Assembly: GCA_947579605.1 (NCBI GenBank)
Contig: OX388319.1
Span: 62,001-126,000, forward strand
Length of the DNA stretch: 64,000 nt
Source of the DNA: Athripsodes cinereus
Taxonomy: Eukaryota > Arthropoda > Insecta > Trichoptera > Leptoceridae
Direction: 5' to 3'
In this document: positions 1 to 12,600 of the stretch, piece after piece
Layout of the letters: every line of letters starts with the position of its first letter
Position numbering within the stretch: the first letter of the stretch is position 1
Notes under the pieces: generated by a model
Told to the model about the DNA's origin: nothing
The model's input: the letters and a program-made list of their open reading frames with translations, nothing else
Databases searched by the model: none
Translations under genes and position numbers: made by a program

Positions 1-1230
1 GACCTAGGTAAACATAATCATCTTCAGCTTCTATTATTTTTCCCTTTATTGTTATGCTGCTGTTTTTTGGGGACATTATATTAATTTCACCTATGTTCAT
101 TTCAAGGCCAATTAGGGATGATGCTTGTTGTAGCTCTTCAATCATTTCCTTTAATTCATCCATATCCTCACTAATGACAACTATGTCATCTTAAAAAACG
201 AAGGTGCCTCAGATAATTTCCATTTATTTTTATGCCTTTTCGCTCCCAATTTATTCTTTTAAATACATTTTCCAAAGCTAGAGTAAACAATTTTGGTGAG
301 ATCGTGTCGCCTTGTCGAACGCCTTTTTCTATTTTAATTTTGTTCGTTTTGAGGTCATCGTGCAGCTTAACATCTATTGTGGCATTTTCATAAATGTATT
401 TCAATAATTTAGTATACCGTGAGTCTATGTTCGCGTCATTTAGAGTTTCTAATATTGCCCACGTTTCTACAGAATCAAATGCTTTGCGATAGTCAACAAA
501 TGCTAAGTGTATTTCTTTGTTGTACTCAGTTGCTTTTTCTATTAAGAGCCTTATACTCTGAATGTGATCCGTGGTTCCAAAACTCTTGCGAAATCCAGCC
601 TGTTCCGGCGGTTAATATTGGTGAAATTTTTGTGTGAGCTATTTGTAAGGATTTTGGTTAATACTTTGTACAGTTGCGACAGTAGACTAATTGGTCTATA
701 GTTTTCCAAGTTATTAGGGTCACCTTTTTTGTACAACAATATAACTTCAGCGTTTTGCCATTCATCAGGTATTTTACCCTCTTCGATACATCTATTCAGC
801 AGGATTCGTACTGCTTCTTTAAGATCGTTACCTCCAAAATTTAACATGTCACTTGTGATACGGTCCTCCCCTGGGGCTTTGTTATTCTTCATTTGGTTCA
901 ATGCATTGTTTAATTCGTTTAGATCTATCTCAGGTAAATCTTCAGATCCCACATTAAGTATGTGTTTGTCTTTTTCATGATGTGGTTTTTTCATGCTAGA
1001 TGAGTACAAATGTCTATAGAAATCTTCTACTATATTGGTAATTCCTTCTTTATCACAAACTATATTTCCGTCTTTATCCTTTAATTTAGTTATGTGTGTT
1101 CTTTCATTTTGGAGTTTTGACTTTATAATTTTCATGTTTTTGCCTTTTTCTATAGTTTGATTTATAAGGCTTGTACGAGTATTATATTTCCTTATATCTC
1201 TACCTATCTCTTTTTTAATAATCTTATTTA
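1..1230 (-). pseudogene. RTE-type LINE reverse transcriptase remnant, cut by the window edge
   Basis: This is part of the polymerase of a non-LTR retrotransposon, read right to left. The segment at 1135-620 has the run-up to the RT domain (KAPGEDRITSDML, then KKGDPNNLENYRPISLLS). The segment at 404-186 has the palm region (KGVRQGDTISPKLFTLALENV). The order and wording fit RTE-clade LINEs. The gene is broken. One frame change lies near 600-640. Another near 190 adds a base in the T/A run just where the FADD catalytic motif should start, so the frame ends at LRHLRFLR and the ADD motif is only found in another frame. The element continues beyond base 1. It is dead as a polymerase. The clade call rests on recognised motifs, not on a tree. 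Confidence 0.85.
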
Positions 1231-1420
1231 TTTATTTATTGTAAAAAGAAGCAATGAACAGCATTACAACAAGAAAAAACCTTTTCGCTGTCATTGTACG
1301 TAAACATTTAACAATCACGACAAAAACAAAATATAATAGATAAATACAGATATGTACAAGTACATAGAAATTCTATGAAACAAATACACAAGAAAAAGGG
1401 ATACCTATTGACCACGGCGA
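1214..1420 (-). repeat. probable LINE 3' tail
   Basis: A TTTATTTATTTATT run at about 1224 is followed by AT-rich sequence with no open frame. Read on the minus strand this is a (TAAA)n tail, the usual 3' end of the insect LINEs seen many times in this window. No coding part is visible, so the family is unknown. Confidence 0.4.
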
Positions 1421-1603
1421 ACCGCGCATTCCCCTCCCGCACGCAACATTTGGCGCGCAAGAGAGAGACGCGCGATCCAGGCACTCAACAGGTACACACA
1501 CAAACACCTACAATATCAATACAATATATAATACAATAGAACATTAAATCAAAATAGGGATGCAAAGTCTTCATATAGCAATCGCATCGAGTCGACTGAC
1601 AAA

Positions 1604-1801
1604 TTAATTATAAGTGACGCCAAATAAATCGATGTGCTCTGTCAACTCGTTCAGGTGTCGTAAAGCTCTTCCCAATGGAGAAGTGAATATTATTTTTTTT
1701 CTCCCCGATGGGGCATAGAATGAATATAATGCTCTGTATTCGCTATCGTCGCGAAGAATGAGTTTACGACGATTTAATAAAAGTTGTGATATTGTGATCA
1801 T
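1604..1801 (-). pseudogene. short frame resembling the C-terminal tail of a LINE polymerase
   Basis: A 65-codon frame contains RRKLILRDDSEYRALYSFY and SPLGRALRHLNELTEHIDLFG, a basic then helical pattern. It looks like the extreme C-terminus of a retrotransposon protein, but I cannot name the family. It has no upstream coding continuation and no tail. It could equally be the broken end of another gene. Low certainty. Confidence 0.3.
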
Positions 1802-2109
1802 ACAAATCCATTATTTTTCCGATTGGCCATACTTCCGAGCTCCCAGCAGCGAGCGCACATCTTCTCAAAGCAAACAATTGCACTCAACTGAAGACGGGAG
1901 ATAGGATGAATATATTTTTGACACCTATATGTATGGTGGTGTCAGTCAGTACTCATGATATAAGATTCATATATTATTTTGGGACTAGCTTGATACGTGT
2001 GAACTGTCTATGCATGTTAAAAAAAAACCGAACGCCACATCTATCCTTATTCTATATTTATACAATGTCTCAAATTTGAATTTCTCGAATGAAAATCAAG
2101 TCACATACA

Positions 2110-2241
2110 TAGACAATGTAAGGTGAAAACTGGCTCAGTCTACCTTGGTACGGGCTCATGCCCAGTTAGGTAGACATTAGTGACTTATCTTTTAAAATCT
2201 GTTTTGTAAATAAAATAAATAAATAAATAAATAAATAAATA
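2110..2241 (+). repeat. LINE 3' end with (AAAT)n tail
   Basis: Sequence ending TCTTTTAAAATCTGTTTTGT runs into AAATAAAATAAATAAATAAAT at 2207-2240. This is a 5'-truncated LINE copy consisting only of 3' UTR and tail. Confidence 0.6.
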
Positions 2242-2837
2242 GTTCTCGGATCCTAGCGCTTCCTCACACTACTTCTTTCAGACAAGTACATAATATATTA
2301 TCCTCTTCGTCATCCTTTCCTCATCCATTCGTTCTACATTTCCAAGTAGATATTATATCCATAGTAGTATTGTATATATAAAATTACTGTACCTACCTAG
2401 ATTGAGACATAAATGCATCAGTGTATAAATGTAATACTAAGTAGAACCTATACACAATAGTTCACAAAATAATGAGTACATAAAAGGTTGCGCGTGAAAA
2501 CATAAAAACGTGCGCGACTAAAAATACAGAATAAAGTGGATATAAAATATCTTTCTAACCCCTCACCTCGCGTCCTGTGCAGAAAGCAAAGGACGCTCGA
2601 CTAAGCTACCCTTGGACGTTTCTTTCCCTCCTTCACATTTGTGCAATATTTTTCCTATTCGACACATACTTAGATGGCCCAATTTTATAGGAAAAATATT
2701 TTTGAATATACCTACCATAGACTTTTTTTGTGTTATTTATTTTTATTATTTATTTTATTTGAATAAAATATACCACTGCCAGCTTGACAGTTGTGAAACC
2801 TAATTGCTGGACAGTGGACAACATATACATAACAATC
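2242..2837. other. no gene seen; AT-rich intervening sequence
   Basis: I find no coding frame, structured repeat or recognised element. A GC-richer patch with a pyrimidine-rich stretch lies at about 2560-2640. Confidence 0.5.
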
Positions 2838-2878
2838 ATAAACAAATATGAATCTCTCTCTCTCTCCCTGGGCAATTA

Positions 2879-2995
2879 TTAATCCCACATGATGGTGGGG
2901 TCTGCCATTTTTGTCTTTCGCCGCCACTCGGCTCTATTCTGTGCGTCCTCCGGGGAAGCTCCGCAGTCTCTCATGTCTTGCTTCACAACCAAATA
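2879..2995 (-). pseudogene. LINE polymerase C-terminal fragment
   Basis: The minus strand reads VKQDMRDCGASPEDAQNRAE then WRRKTKMADPTIMWD and a stop at 2881-2879. The pattern (acidic/DA box, then WRR, then ADPT..W, stop) is the usual C-terminal end of endonuclease-bearing insect LINE polymerases. Only about 38 codons remain. A (GA)n run follows the stop. Confidence 0.65.
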
Positions 2996-2996
2996 A

Positions 2997-4680
2997 ACAA
3001 ATATGAATCTAAGAATCTAAAATAACAACCATACGAATATAATCTAGATAGGTATATGTCATCAAACGGAAAGAAGTAGGCTTATGTTCGAGGTCATAAA
3101 GAAGTTAAAAATGCTTTGTGAAAAAACCTATAACTTGATCCGTGTAATTCCAGGAATAGAAAAGATTCCCGATTATCGAGTGATTTGTAAAAAGCAGGTA
3201 TTCCTAAAACATTACGTATAAGACATTAATAAAATGGTACGAAGAAGACTACTCCTATGCTGATTTTTACTGGTTTGTTGAATATTCGGCTTAAAAATTA
3301 ATTTACGGGTCATAAGGCTTTCAATAAATCAGATGCAATACATACATCTAATGCAATGATATAATTTCGTTGCTAATTACATGCGAAAACAATACGCATT
3401 TCGATGGATGAAAGATCATTTCACCGGAACCAAAGTAATAGTCAACGGTTAAAATACAATCATGAGATAAAAATATTCTTATGTACCTACCTACTTATTA
3501 CAAAACAACTGAATATTATCTCATTAGATTCTTTTTAACAATATAATTCTTTTCAATAATTTATTCATAGAAATATGCGATACGTCCACCCTCGTTGACA
3601 TTCAGCTCGATACTAACATTTTTAACACTTGTAGAGAATTGTATGGAAATTTCGGTAAGCGAAAATGATATTGTTTTAAATACACGTTTTTAGCTATTTT
3701 GAAAAGAAATATACTTAAATTAAAGAACGTCTATAACTTTAAAACAAGATATTAACACATGTCATTAATCAAACCAAAAATAAAAATTATGCGATAAAGA
3801 AAACTTGAGATTTGATCCTTACAAGTGTTAACGAAGCTTATTATCTGATTTTTTTTTTCTGAAAAACTAGTAATACTTTTAAAAAATGTCTAAAACTAGA
3901 CTTCAAAATAAAAGATAGATCTATATTATATTTTTTTTTTCATGAATATTTAATGAAAGTTATGCGTATTTCAGTAGCTGAAAGACAGCGAAATTTGCGG
4001 AGCGGGAGTCCCGTAGAGCCTTAAAATGCAAAAACAAACGTGGGCAAATAGATAATAGTCTATCCCTCGATATACCCAACCTATACCTTCATATAAATAT
4101 AATATGCCGAATGTATATACCTAATAGGTGTGTAGGTACCTACATAGTTAGGTTTAAGTAGGTATTATAAAATTAGTATACAGCGTTCACACTTTTGTTA
4201 TGATTACATAGAGACAGAATAGTATAATATAGTAGATAGGTAATATAGATATTTGAGGTTAGGAGTGTTAGGACCATCTCAGTTCCGCCTCTTCCTTGTT
4301 TTCCCTCTCCCTCCCCTTACTACCGCGCTGCATCGCACCCCCAACTCATCATTCTGCCTCGAACCGTTCCGTACCTTAGAAACTTTATCAAAGTGTTAAA
4401 GTTCCAATAAAAATAACCCCCATATCTCCGCGAAGTAATATATATTATATAAGATGCATTGCTTGGTGGATATAGGTAGGTAATTATTATAATGTTAATA
4501 TATTACTGCTCAGTAAGTAACAAACAATTCACCGTGTTAACTATGTAGCTAATATTAACCTTTTAATTCATTTCTCCCACCCATGCACCTACATATTTAT
4601 GTATATATTTACATTAGTCACTATGTATATGTAATAGGTATATATTCGTGATTACAAGGAACAATATGTGTTATCTAACA
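2997..4680. other. no gene seen
   Basis: AT-rich DNA with T-runs and TAGG/CCTA blocks. A pyrimidine-rich patch lies at 4270-4370. No frame longer than background and no repeat family that I recognise. Confidence 0.5.
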
Positions 4681-4689
4681 TTTATTTAA

Positions 4690-5420
4690 TAATTTTTTTT
4701 TATATATTTATTTTATTCATAAATACACAGTATACATTGATATTACATTAAAAAAACAATATCCTAACACACAGTAAAAATGCTCCCTCCATAAGCAACT
4801 AAATGCTTGTGCGGAGGGTCGGATTTCAATTATAACATTAACACACATATAAGAATCAGCTAGAAATATTAATACACATATAAGAATTTGTTACAAATAG
4901 CAAACTTTCAGTTTTCATGTACGTTCATCAAACGTTCAACAAAATCTACCAGCACAATACAAAATTAAACCAATACAATTATTCACAACGTCAAAACAAT
5001 ATACAAATCAGTTGGATCAATTTTCCTCTCATCAACATCGACACAAACACACATACACAGAAATATCACTTTTACGAAATTCAGTGCTCAATGATGACAT
5101 CATGAGCCTGAATCTCAAAATTGTCGCTGAAAGTGTTATCCCGTCTTATCCGGCTTGTAGCGCTTCTTTATTATTTTTATAAGTTCGTCGCCTCTTGGAG
5201 TCTTTCTCACGTCTAATGGCAGGTTATTGAATTGGGTCTCTCCGAAATATGTGTAATGCTGCTGACCAAAAACTGTGCGTTTCTTAGGACGAACGAATAC
5301 ATATTTATGTATGGTACGATTCTCAGTAAGAAAATAATGATATTCCGGTTCTTTGAGAACCTGCAGAATACAAAATTTAGAATAGAGGTCTCTAAATTAA
5401 TGCATTTAAATATTATATCA
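4690..5420 (-). pseudogene. 3' end of a Jockey-like LINE (C-terminus and 3' UTR)
   Basis: Read on the minus strand, 5290-5136 encodes FGQQHYTYFGETQFNNLPLD followed by VRKTPRGDELIKIIKKRYKPDKTG and a stop at 5138-5136. An aromatic, FNNLP, then basic tail is typical of the last segment of Jockey-superfamily polymerases. The 3' UTR runs down to about 4690 and ends in a T-rich block that is an A-rich tail on the minus strand. No EN or RT domain remains, so the copy is 5'-truncated. Confidence 0.65.
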
Positions 5421-5429
5421 CATATGTAC

Positions 5430-8400
5430 ATATATATTTAGGTACTCATAAGTAGGTATATATTTCTCGTATTTACATGAATTAGTTTGGTACTTAGGTA
5501 CGTTTGTTTATATATGTAGGTATGTATGTATGATTTTCAACAGACATACTGTGATATCACATATTTAATACAAATCCATTTGATGGGTAAAGAAGGAAAT
5601 TGAGAGATCATTGAGCGTTTCCAATGCTTAAAATAATGAAAATTCTAATGCTTAATCTAGCCAAACCCAATTCGTAAGCATTTGAAACACTTGATACTCT
5701 CTCTCTACGCTCAAAGGGGTTTTTATTAAATATGTGATTTTAGTATGGCTGTTGAAAATCATTCATACATACTATATGTACATAGGTATTTACATCACTG
5801 GTAAGTATTAGAAGAGATTCATTGGCACAGATTAAATGTTCCCTTATATTTGAATACGCTCTGATTACTTTACCTGTTTAGGCAATAACTGAATTAATTA
5901 CCGTTAATTCTGTCCGCTATTATGTATGTAGATATGTATATATGTATGTATGTAGACCAGATATACTAGCAGAGAGCTTTTGTCTATCTACGGCTGGTAC
6001 CTACCTACTTACCTAATAATATTATGTTGATTAAGTTCGCTAATTAGTTGTTTGTTTGATTTGACCCTCAGTTCCCTTGGCTGCCGTATCATATACCGGA
6101 CCAGGACATGGAAGTGGTGAGTGAGAGAACCAGCATAGGCTGCAACGGAGCAACAAGACTGCATCCGGCCCTTGTCTGAATGAAAGCTCTGGTGAATCCT
6201 GTGGACTGTGGATGATAAGAAGCGGGCACAGGCCTGGAGACATCCCTCCGCGATGTATTCAAACTTACAACGAGACTATGGTGGCCGCAGTTCAACGTAC
6301 CTATTATAATTTTCAGTTTACTTGTGAAAACTGTACTTTTGTCTTGAGAAACTCGTCTTCATTTGATTAGGTATTTCATAGAATATCAGTTAAACTTTCA
6401 TAAGAGATAATATACAGCTACAAGTACATACATACATACATACTCGTGTATAAGAGGTAGGTATATATATGTACATATATTATATTACACTGCGATGCTT
6501 TTCATACATTCATGAGGCTATCTATATACCTACCTATGTATGTATGTATGTATGTGTATACATAACTAACTAGCGGGAGGTACCTACACGATGTGAGATG
6601 TTAAACTATTTAGAAAAGAAATTATGATTTTCAGCAATGATGTGAGATCTTTGACTGCTAATATTATGTAAATCAACTGCATTGTGATATACACTTAGAG
6701 ATAATTATGTATCATAGGTATAATAGGAATGTAGCGCTTATTGTTATATTTATTTATTTTAATATTACGTACCTACCTACATACATAATGTATATAATTA
6801 TGTTACTATGTATGATGTGTATTAGTAACTATCTCTACCTATGTATGTATATTATTATATATAGGTATGTATATATAAATATATGTATAATACGAGTAGG
6901 TATCGGAGAATCCCCTGTCATGTTGCATGTCTAGGACATAGGTCATACCTGTAAGGTTACTATAATATTATATTGTATCAAAGTCTGGACCGGACATGTA
7001 TTAAAAGATAAATACATACATTATTATGCATATTATGTATCTATGTAGGTAAGTATACCTACTTATAGATATGTGTTAATGAATAGACTGTACCTACTAC
7101 CTACATATTAATTAATTATACATGTGTGTAAGGGTGTGTGTGTGTACCTTACTACATTACTGTTATAAGGGATGAGTATAGGTACCGTACCTACCTATGT
7201 ATGTATGTTATTAAAGTGATAATATTGCATTTGTTATAATATTAAAGTTGTTGTTACCTATCCTATACATAATAATAATTATATCTAATATAATACATAT
7301 ATGTAGGTACCTACCCTTCCTAATATTGTGTTGCATGATATTATCTACCTCGAATAATAATGATAATATAGTTTAGTGTTTTGTTATACATACCTACCTA
7401 ATTACGCAATCCTACGTAAAGTTAAGTAGGTAGGTAGGTATGTACCTAGAGCTATTTACATATATATTATATATTGGTAGGTAGGTATGTAGGATATAAT
7501 ATGTAGCAATTTAGTTGGACATATGTATTATATTTTTAGGAGAGCCACACTGTCTATGTACATAATACATACCTATTACCTACCTGGGTAAATATTATAA
7601 TAGTGTTGCTGTGTATGTATATAGGTAGGTAGGTGAGTGTACATACATACATTATGACAATACAATATGAAGATTGGACACGTGGAATATGAATTATTGA
7701 TCTCAATATATTATGTGGGTATTGCTAAACTTATAGGAGTAACAATTGTAATACTATATCATGTACCTGCCTACCTACCTACCTACCCAATAAGGGATGA
7801 AACCAATCGGCCTAACAATACATCGAGGAGACAAGCGTACAGTCATGATTAGGTACAATATATGTAATATGTTATTTAATTAATTATATTTTGTTGAACA
7901 CACCTGCCTGGATTACACTACACCCTGCTAGTCTACCTATGTACCTAGTACTTACTATACATACGTAATAATGTTAGGTAGGTAGGTAGGTAGGTACCTA
8001 TATATAATTATGTACGTATTATATATTATACATACCTATATATAATATATAATATTATTATAATATTGTGTATACCTATGTATAATGATTGTAACTACTG
8101 TTCACTTTGTTATCAATAAACATTCTTTTGTTATACAAAATTCGCTGTGGTGTTTCACTTTCATTGATTCCCACCGCCACCCCATATATACCTAATGGAT
8201 GCGTAGTAGGTACCTACCTACACTCTATTATATCCGCACCTACATGGGTTTCTGAGAAGCGAACATTCTGTACATTGATTACAACAGCACTTACCTACAA
8301 TATACAGAGTATAATATTCAAGTTAAAAAGAGTGTTGAGTGTTTAATTAAAATACCAAAAATTGTTCGATAAGTTTATTTTCCCCGTGTAGAAAACAAAC
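5430..8400. repeat. low-complexity TAGG / CCTA / TATG / AATATT sequence
   Basis: Nearly 3 kb dominated by short blocks of TAGGTAGG, CCTACCTAC, TATGTATG and AATATTATT, often as small palindromes such as GGTACC. A GC-richer patch lies at 6060-6300 and a GTGTGTGTGT run near 7130. No protein or RNA gene is supported; the short open frames here translate simple repeats. Confidence 0.7.
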
Positions 8401-8402
8401 TC

Positions 8403-8577
8403 ATCGAAAAAATAAAACAGGTGTTTTATTCTACTAAAGATATTATTTTGTGAGAGAGACGTCTTTCGTCTTATGAGGACATTGTCAATCATTGACAATG
8501 TCCTCATAAGACGAAAGACGTCTCTCTCACAAAATAAAATCTTTAGTAGAGTAAAACACCTGTTTTATTTTTTCGAT
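8403..8577. repeat. 175-bp near-perfect palindrome (inverted terminal module, Penelope-like)
   Basis: The arms 8403-8489 and 8491-8577 are 87 nt each, separate at a single central base (8490) and differ at only two positions. Each arm holds a local hairpin, AGACG-loop-CGTCT, and an AATAAAA near its outer end. The right arm ends exactly one base before an ATG at 8578. A half-module with the same hairpin and the same ATGGAATTCTAC junction lies at 57093-57190. The layout resembles the paired terminal repeats of Penelope-like retroelements; that assignment is inference. The high identity of the arms implies recent formation or gene conversion. Confidence 0.7.
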
Positions 8578-9075
8578 ATGGAATTCTACTACCTAAACAC
8601 CGACACAGTGAATAAACTCATCGAACTTGGATGTTAGGAAGGAATGCTGGATAAAGGATATGGAAAAAAGACTTACCGAATCACAGGACTTTCCGTACCG
8701 ATATACGTTCGACCGATCCGAATTGATGATCCGAAACGAAGTTTTCTCATTTAGCTGGATTTTTGCACCTGCGAGAGTGAAGATATTAAGAACATCACTC
8801 AACAGACACCTCATCCGCACAACCAACAGACTGTGCAAACTCCCTTTTGTATGAAACAAGAAAGGTGTCCCGATGCTTACGAATCGGCTTAGGCTGGTTT
8901 AAGTGCACTTTACCCATGGTACGTTCACCAATCCCATCAATTCCTGTTTCAAACTACCGTGTTCGACATCTGTTGAGCATACATGTCAACTAACAGCAAC
9001 CATCTTTATGATTGTGTTTGAGGTTGTTGACAATCTATCGTTGATAGTCAACCCGAAACACTAAATGGCGCACTA
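8578..9075 (+). pseudogene. decayed reading frame directly after the palindrome
   Basis: Starting at ATG 8578 the frame begins MEFYY and stays protein-like for about 160 codons, but is interrupted by several TAG and TGA codons (first at codon 20). The middle part includes DFCTCESEDIKNITQQ. A second copy at 55817-55960 keeps the same frame over that block (DFLTCVSKDFKNITQQ), which argues that this was coding. I do not recognise the protein. The position next to a terminal palindrome suggests a first ORF of the same element. Confidence 0.45.
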
Positions 9076-9540
9076 AACACTATATGAAATACTAATATAT
9101 ATATATATTATTTAAACATAGACGGCGAATGCCTTTTACATAAAATTATAGCATAATATTAGTTAAAAAATCTAATATACCTACAGCTCATACAATACGC
9201 AAATTCTTGTAATTACCCTCTCAAAAATTTTAAAATTTGACTCGGACAGTAAGAAATTTTAACTACCTATAAACGGAAAATCTAGACCGAAAAATGTCTT
9301 TGAGATTTGAAAGCTAGAAAAAAATCTGAGACCCAAAAATAATAAGGCTCACAGCACACATCTTGATATAATAATAATATATTGATCAATAATACCAAAC
9401 TGAAATAACATGCTCATGACTTACTTACCTACATACATAATAATAGATATAAATGAAATGTACATGAGGTGTTATTTAAAAGTGGATAGGTAAATAGCTA
9501 CATCGGGCCCTGATCACTACGTAGCTACATAACTGTTCAT
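9076..9540. other. no gene seen
   Basis: AT-rich DNA without a convincing frame, ending in TAGGTA-type simple sequence at the insertion site of the next element. Confidence 0.5.
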
Positions 9541-9683
9541 ATAGGTACTAGTGATGTAACGAATATTCGCATTCGCATTCGCATTCGCGAATATTCGCAT
9601 ATTTCAAAGTATTCGCATTCGCATTCGCATTCGCAAAAAAATATGCGAATGTTTTGCGAATATTATTTTAGTAATAAAGTATC

Positions 9684-12600
9684 TGGTCTGTTCCGTGTTG
9701 GCCACATTTGTTGTATTGTTTCCTGTGTTCGTTTGCTTGATGATGTTATTATTATTAGGAGAAATATGCATTTGTGGAGATTTAATTTATATGTTTGTTT
9801 TAAGTATTACAACTGCTATGAGTATAGGGCCCTACAATAATTTTATATTCTATTTAAGGAATATTTATATCATACTACAAGGTGAACCACACTAAAGTAT
9901 TCTCTCAGAATTTTCGGGGCTTGAAGACTAAGATCGAGGAGTTTAGAGCAAACTTATTTGCAAATAGTTATGATATAATTGTTCTGACGGAAGCTTGGCT
10001 AAATTGTGGCATATTTGACAGCGAACTTTTTCAAAACGAATATACAGTTTACCGCAAGGATAGGGATTTCATGTTGAGTGGTGAAAGGGATGGAGGTGGG
10101 GTCTTAATTGCTGTGGATCGGACACTAGGATATTCATCCACTCTTGTTTGGGATGATACTGGTGAAAGTTTTTTTTACCAGTATTCGTTTTTCATCGGTA
10201 ACGCATGAAAAAATGCTCACCGCTACTGGGTGTAGTATATGTATATACCGCCTTCCACATCCTTAGATACTTAAAACATCTTTTTTTAAAGTATATAATA
10301 TCTGAACGTTTAATCAGCTATTACGGCAAAACGGATATTTGTCTTATTGGAGATTCCAATATCCCAACAATCCAATGGAAAAAAGACCCCGATGTTGATT
10401 CAATCTTTGTTCCGTATTCTTATTCGTGTCCTGTTGCGCAGTATTTGATAGAATCTATATCTTTTCTCAATATGTTTCAGTCTAACGGAGTTTATAACAG
10501 CAATCAAGTTATCTTGGATTTAGTTCTTTCAACTATTCCGTGTTCTGTTACCAGATGTGACTCTCCACTGGTTGGTAAGGATTCACACTATCCTTCACTA
10601 TTGATAGATTATGAGTTTGAAATTGCTGAGGATTTGTCTCAAAATATGATCCAGAAATTAATATACTTTAAGTCAAACTTTTCGGAAATAAATTTTGAAC
10701 TACAAAGTGTTGATTGGGTCAGTGTTTTGGGAAACGGACCGGTGAATAAGATGATTGAATCTTTTTATGGTTATGTTTTGCCAATAATTGAGAAGCATAC
10801 ACCTACATATGAAGAGGGTGTCACCTAATAATTTTCCCAAATGGTTCTCTAATAGAATTCTGTTATTGTTTAAGAGAAGTCTAAGGCTTGGCGTAAGTTG
10901 AAGATGAACCGTAATGATTCTGACTACAATTTATTTTTTCAACTAAGAGCTCAGTTGAAGTTGTCGCAGAATCACGATTATAGGTCTTTTATTAATAACA
11001 CTGAGAAGTCACTTAAGGGCAATGTCAAGTCTTTCTTTTCATTCGTGAATTCCCTTAAAGAATCTAGAGGCTATCCAAGGGTAATGGGTGACGGTGACCA
11101 GACTTCGAGCGATCCAGAGGGAATTGCAAACTTGTTTTTGACGTTTTTTGGTTCTGTATTTTCACTGAATAATTTGCATGATTACTAAAGAATTGGAAAA
11201 TATTTTAACTAACTCATGTTTATCCATGGTTAATATCTTGAAATCTGATATTCATAAACGTTAATTAGGTATAGATGAGACAAAAGGAGTTGGCCCTGAT
11301 GGTCTAGCACCAATATATTAAAGAGATGTGTAAGTCATTTAACCAAACCATTGTATCTGACATTTATTAGAACACCTTGCTGCAGGAGGCAATCTAGACT
11401 ATGGGACATGGAAAAACCTAAATCGACTGAGATCTGGTGTAGGAAACTGCCGCGACAATAGAGAACGATTGGGCTTCCTACAGGACGAATCCGGAGCGTG
11501 TGACTGTGGTGCAGCACAGACTATGCCACACTTGTTGGAGTGTCCATTGTGCCCTGTCACTTGCACTATGGAGGATATTTTTGACGCATCTCCACCTGCT
11601 GCGCGTTTTGCGCAGTACTGGAAATCAGTTTGATGGGTTTTTTCTCTGGGTTTCGACACGATAAATAAATTAGGAGTTTACAAGAAGGATGCTTTCCAAG
11701 CAAATGGAAGATGGCTAGTATTATTCCTTTGCATAAATCTGGCAGCAAATCGGACGTTCGTAACTACAGACCAATTTTAATTCTATCACCTATTTCAAAA
11801 ATATTTGAGGGTATGGTTCGTGAACAAATTACTTTTTTCCTGAAGCCGTATCTTCTTGTAGAGCAGCATGGATTCATGCGTGGAAGATCGACAGTAACAA
11901 ATCTGATTTTTTTTCTCAGCTATGGACAATCGTATACAGTTGGATGCCATTTATATCGGCTTTCAAAAGGCATTTGATAAAGTAGAACATCGACTTTTTT
12001 CAACTAAGGTGGATTGACTCATATATTTCTGATAGATTGATGACAGTTAAACTTAACGGTTACTCATCTGGCAGTGTCAGTGTTACATCTGGTGTCCCTC
12101 AGGGGTCTTCTTTGGGTCCTTTACTTTTCACGATATTCATAAACAACATAAAAAAGTGCTTTGACCACTCAGAGCTTCTATTATTTGCGGACGATTTAAA
12201 AATATACTGTCAAATTCAATTATTGTTTGACTATGAAATGCTTAACGAGGACTTGGAAAGACTACACGAGTACTGTAAAAGAAATAACTTGCACTTGAAT
12301 CTGGAGAAGTGTAATCTGATCTCTTTTACCAAAAATAGAAACAAAATAAAATACTGGGATTTATTCTGAGATCTACAAAGTCATTTAGGTTATATGAATC
12401 GTATTTGTACTTGTACTTATCGTTGTTTCGCTCCAAGCTGGAGGACTGTTCCTCTGTATGGAATCCACATTTTAAAAAATATGTCGATCAAGTTGAGAGA
12501 ACTCAGTCTAAATTCATTCGTTTGGTTAGGAAGAGATTGCATTATCCTGTATTTATTAAAGATTTGCCTAAATTGGAATTGTGAAGAGTTTTGCTGGATG

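Noticed and set aside
5213..5441. overlapping 70-codon frames on both strands
   Set aside because: The true coding sense is the minus-strand LINE C-terminus in another frame; these are by-products.
6040..6295. GC-richer frames near 6.1 kb as a gene
   Set aside because: No domain, two conflicting minus-strand frames, and the rest of the region is simple sequence.
8403..8577. hammerhead ribozyme in the first palindrome
   Set aside because: A hairpin AGACG/CGTCT is present, but the CTGATGA is replaced (CTCATAA) and no GAAA follows the stem, so the core is not intact.
8593..8859. minus-strand frame of 88 codons opposite the decayed gene
   Set aside because: The plus-strand frame from ATG 8578 is the one conserved in the second copy at 55.8 kb; the minus frame is its shadow.
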